DNA of 64,000 nt from Tubiluchus corallicola (lineage: Eukaryota > Priapulida > Priapulimorpha > Priapulimorphida > Tubiluchidae). Both the position numbers and the translations under genes were made by a program. The notes below the pieces were generated by a model. It worked only from the letters and a program-made list of their open reading frames with translations, made no database searches and had not been told where the DNA came from. Of this stretch, positions 63,201 to 64,000 are shown in pieces (the stretch's first letter is position 1; each line of letters begins with the position of its first letter). The stretch is from assembly GCA_030141605.1 (NCBI GenBank), contig JAQGDQ010000637.1, positions 1 to 64,000 of the forward strand. The letters are read 5' to 3'.

Positions 63201-63596
63201 ATTGAGATTCAACCTTGTTCAGCCAGGATATCATGCTTGCACACATGAAGTAAAGTAACTGGCATTACAATTAGCAGCAAAGTGTTTGGTTTTGCAAGAC
63301 TGTCTTTCAAATGAATTAGGTTCTTGTTCCACCACACCCATCAATGTTAAGCTAGCTGCACTGCAGACAGTTTGCTTAAATACTGTGAAAATACAATGCT
63401 GATGATGTAACTTCCTATAAATTATAAGAAGCAAGACCTGTCTAAAGTTTGTGTAGGACTTTTGCAAATTCTGTGTAACATGATGATCATAACTGTTTCA
63501 GGTACACCTGGTATTGTTATAATGGTACAGGAATCAGGCCTAATGATGCTAAGCCTGGGTGTTACAGCAATAATACAGTTCGTTTAATTTTCTCTG
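43913..63596 (+). CDS. WSC-EGF-REJ polycystin-1-like ectodomain gene (gene 2), partial at both ends
   Basis: Exons with consistent phases: 43913-44248, 46457-46783, 48826-48942, 50552-50665, 52121-52234, 53690-53803, 55259-55372, 58922-59035, 59906-60225, 62730-62893, 63502-63596. They make about 643 codons with no stop. Domain order is WSC, WSC, EGF x6, REJ start. In the family, WSC and REJ domains belong to polycystin-1/REJ receptors: WSC binds glycans, and REJ precedes GAIN/GPS. No membrane part is reached before the window ends. The first exon starts with two bases of a split codon, so at least one upstream exon with the start and signal peptide is missing. Confidence 0.85.
44315..44806. 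mobile_element. MITE with CAGTCAACCTCGG termini
   Basis: The left end CAGTCAACCTCGGATATAAG is mirrored at the right end by CCCGAGGTTGACTG. Both sides carry repeated CCCTTATA motifs just inside. Termini beginning CAGTCAACCTC are typical of pogo/Tigger-like Tc1-mariner elements, but the expected TA duplication is only seen on the right. It sits in the intron between the two WSC exons. Confidence 0.75.
45753..45828 (+). repeat. CA microsatellite
   Basis: A pure CA dinucleotide run of about 76 bp, immediately before the 16-bp minisatellite. Confidence 0.95.
45843..46050 (+). repeat. 16-bp minisatellite, about 13 units
   Basis: Alternating variants of GATTGGCGAGAAGGTA and GACTGGCGAAAAAGTA-type units, giving a 32-bp higher-order period. 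Confidence 0.9.
46457..46783 (+). CDS. Gene 2: second WSC domain exon
   Basis: The reading is [12 protein letters not shown], then [43 protein letters not shown]. This is a full WSC domain with the expected cysteine order. Phase 1 in and out, so it is a movable symmetrical module. It follows the first WSC directly in the protein. Confidence 0.88.
46784..48825 (+). other. Gene 2 intron with GT and GTT/GTA runs
   Basis: It contains a GT microsatellite (about 47434-47461) and a trinucleotide run of GTT/GTA (about 48048-48256). No exon is seen. A minus-strand open frame at 48388-48621 has no recognised homology. Confidence 0.6.
48048..48256 (+). repeat. GTT/GTA trinucleotide microsatellite
   Basis: About 210 bp of GTT, GCT and mainly GTA triplets, low complexity. 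Confidence 0.95.
48826..48942 (+). CDS. Gene 2: first EGF domain exon
   Basis: The reading [18 protein letters not shown], then [16 protein letters not shown] has six cysteines in EGF spacing. Phase 1-1 exon. It is not part of the recent tandem array and differs clearly from the later EGF copies. Confidence 0.85.
50552..50665 (+). CDS. Gene 2: EGF exon, array copy 1
   Basis: A 114-nt phase 1-1 exon reading [16 protein letters not shown], then [17 protein letters not shown] and NECET. The DxDxC start and the residues before the third cysteine fit a calcium-binding EGF. Acceptor TTTTCAAG, donor GTAAGTG. Confidence 0.9.
52121..52234 (+). CDS. Gene 2: EGF exon, array copy 2
   Basis: Same as the neighbouring copies except that it encodes SVPCQNGG, the usual EGF consensus Pro, where copies 1, 3 and 4 have Leu (CCA versus CTG). 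The same CCA occurs in the older EGF exon at 58922. Confidence 0.9.
53690..53803 (+). CDS. Gene 2: EGF exon, array copy 3
   Basis: Identical in coding sequence to copy 1, 3,138 bp upstream, with the same acceptor and donor. Confidence 0.9.
55259..55372 (+). CDS. Gene 2: EGF exon, array copy 4
   Basis: Identical in coding sequence to copies 1 and 3. This is the last array copy with an exon; the next unit is cut before its exon. Confidence 0.9.
56155..56427 (+). repeat. Direct repeat of about 270 bp, left copy, flanking the LINE
   Basis: The stretch from TATGATAAAAGTGTTAACAA to about ATTATTTATTGG is repeated at 57962-58232 with a few percent differences. It contains a partly open frame ([19 protein letters not shown]) whose origin I do not recognise. 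Confidence 0.85.
56600..57960 (+). mobile_element. Truncated non-LTR retrotransposon (LINE), plus strand
   Basis: A PHD-type zinc finger ([20 protein letters not shown], then [16 protein letters not shown]) at 56605-56808 is followed by an APE endonuclease start ([29 protein letters not shown]) at 56997-57260. Broken endonuclease pieces ([10 protein letters not shown]) come next, then a linker segment to about 57960 (NPWITPAI). The RT is absent. Frameshifts and stops are frequent. It is of the same general type as the minus-strand LINE at 20150-23960. It interrupts array unit 5. Confidence 0.85.
57962..58232 (+). repeat. Direct repeat of about 270 bp, right copy, flanking the LINE
   Basis: Second copy of 56155-56427, directly after the LINE fragment. 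It is too long for a target-site duplication. It could be the 5' region of a second tandem element copy or a local duplication. Confidence 0.85.
58233..58921 (+). other. Gene 2 intron after the LINE
   Basis: Nothing recognised up to about 58830. Similarity to the 1,569-bp unit then resumes (CCCATAAGTCACTTGC), leading to the last EGF exon. Confidence 0.55.
58922..59035 (+). CDS. Gene 2: last EGF exon (diverged relative of the array)
   Basis: Same length (114 nt) and phase as the array exons, reading [19 protein letters not shown], then [13 protein letters not shown] and LNCET. DINEC is the classical calcium-binding EGF start. Its flanking introns are alignable to the array but much more diverged, so it is the older copy. 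Confidence 0.9.
59036..59905 (+). other. Gene 2 intron between EGF and REJ exons
   Basis: Up to about 59450 it is a diverged copy of the array intron. From there to the REJ exon I see no recognised feature. Confidence 0.6.
59906..60225 (+). CDS. Gene 2: first REJ-like exon
   Basis: The reading starts [20 protein letters not shown] and later has [20 protein letters not shown] then TVKTDNVTE. The IPAG-L-PG-Y-F-LT pattern is characteristic of REJ (receptor for egg jelly) domains of polycystin-1 proteins. Phase 1 in, 0 out. Confidence 0.78.
60275..62515 (+). repeat. 67-bp minisatellite in the REJ intron, about 33 units
   Basis: The unit contains TTTGTCTCATGAAACGTG, then TTTAACTGGGAATGATCACC and TAGCTGTATTTTTCTCTTGA. 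Copies differ at a few sites. It fills nearly all of the intron between the two REJ exons. Short open frames in it are by-products. Confidence 0.93.
62730..63596 (+). CDS. Gene 2: REJ exons 2 and 3
   Basis: Exon 62730-62893 reads [20 protein letters not shown], then [14 protein letters not shown], the V-I-GG-R and S-DPD motif of REJ domains. Exon 63502-63596 continues [16 protein letters not shown] and [14 protein letters not shown], matching the W-C segment that follows. An alternative acceptor at 62632 would hit a stop, so TTTGTTCAG at 62729 is chosen. The gene continues past the window. Confidence 0.78.
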
Positions 63597-64000
63597 GTAT
63601 GTTAAAGCGTATTTCAAGTATGTTTTTGTGTAACTAATTAGAGTTAAAAGCTTTTGTTTAAGCTTTTGTCAAATTTAATGTAAAAACAAGATTTTTAAAT
63701 TAAAGAGTTAATCACAACTTAAAATTTGACACTAATTTTATTAAATTTCAAGGATTCTGTAACAATGAAAATATTTGTGTTTGGTTCCGCTCAAGATATT
63801 TTGGGAAAACGCAGACAAAACAAACGTAGTAGTGTAGTATGGCTTCCTTGGATACGCCGTCATATCTGTGACACTAGCTAGAGTCATCTAACAAGGAAAA
63901 TATTCAAAATCAAGCTCTGGACTTCTAGAAATGACACCTTTATGCCGGACTTTCTCTTCTGTAACCAAAAAAGCTAATGCATCAGAAATCTTAGTCAGAG
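63597..64000 (+). other. Start of the next gene 2 intron
   Basis: Begins with the donor GTATGT at 63597. No further exon is recognised before the window ends. Confidence 0.6.

Overview
This is animal (metazoan) nuclear DNA, from an invertebrate whose phylum I cannot fix from sequence alone. The evidence is AT-rich GT-AG introns, symmetrical EGF exons, polycystin-family multi-exon genes, PHD-finger/APE LINEs, a Pao/BEL remnant, MITEs and many minisatellites. There are no bacterial-style genes. Two polycystin-1-type genes lie head to tail on the + strand.

Gene 1 (about 1.3-31.5 kb) can be threaded through 23 exons that keep one open frame of about 1,798 codons. The order is a GAIN-like region, a 32-cysteine segment, a PLAT/LH2 domain, the GPS site, TM1, a second PLAT/LH2, TM2-TM6, the polycystin extracellular (TOP) domain and the last five membrane segments. 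The cytoplasmic PLAT after TM1 is standard for polycystin-1. The cysteine-rich block and the first PLAT, between the GAIN-like region and the GPS and therefore predicted extracellular, are not standard. This is the most interesting feature of the window. A read-through of the cysteine-rich exon's donor would give a short product with a hydrophobic tail and a nearby AATAAA.

The introns of gene 1 hold a 45-bp minisatellite, a tRNA-derived SINE, several MITEs, an 810-bp dispersed element and a nearly complete but broken LINE on the minus strand. From 31.6 to 43.9 kb lie a Pao/BEL remnant with a damaged RT box and no integrase core, a 92-bp minisatellite, a possible alternative 3' exon, a nested inverted-repeat block, a 3.3-kb satellite of 48-bp units, a second copy of the 810-bp element and a roughly 108-bp tandem repeat.

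Gene 2 (43.9 kb to the window end, incomplete at both ends) encodes two WSC domains, six EGF domains and the start of a REJ domain, which is a polycystin-1-like ectodomain. Four of its EGF exons sit in a very recent tandem array with exactly 1,569-bp spacing. The array is truncated by a LINE insertion that is flanked by direct repeats of about 270 bp. A 67-bp minisatellite fills the REJ intron.

Together the window looks like part of a tandem polycystin/REJ cluster in a repeat-rich genome. All exon borders come from reading splice sites and phases by eye and need transcript support.
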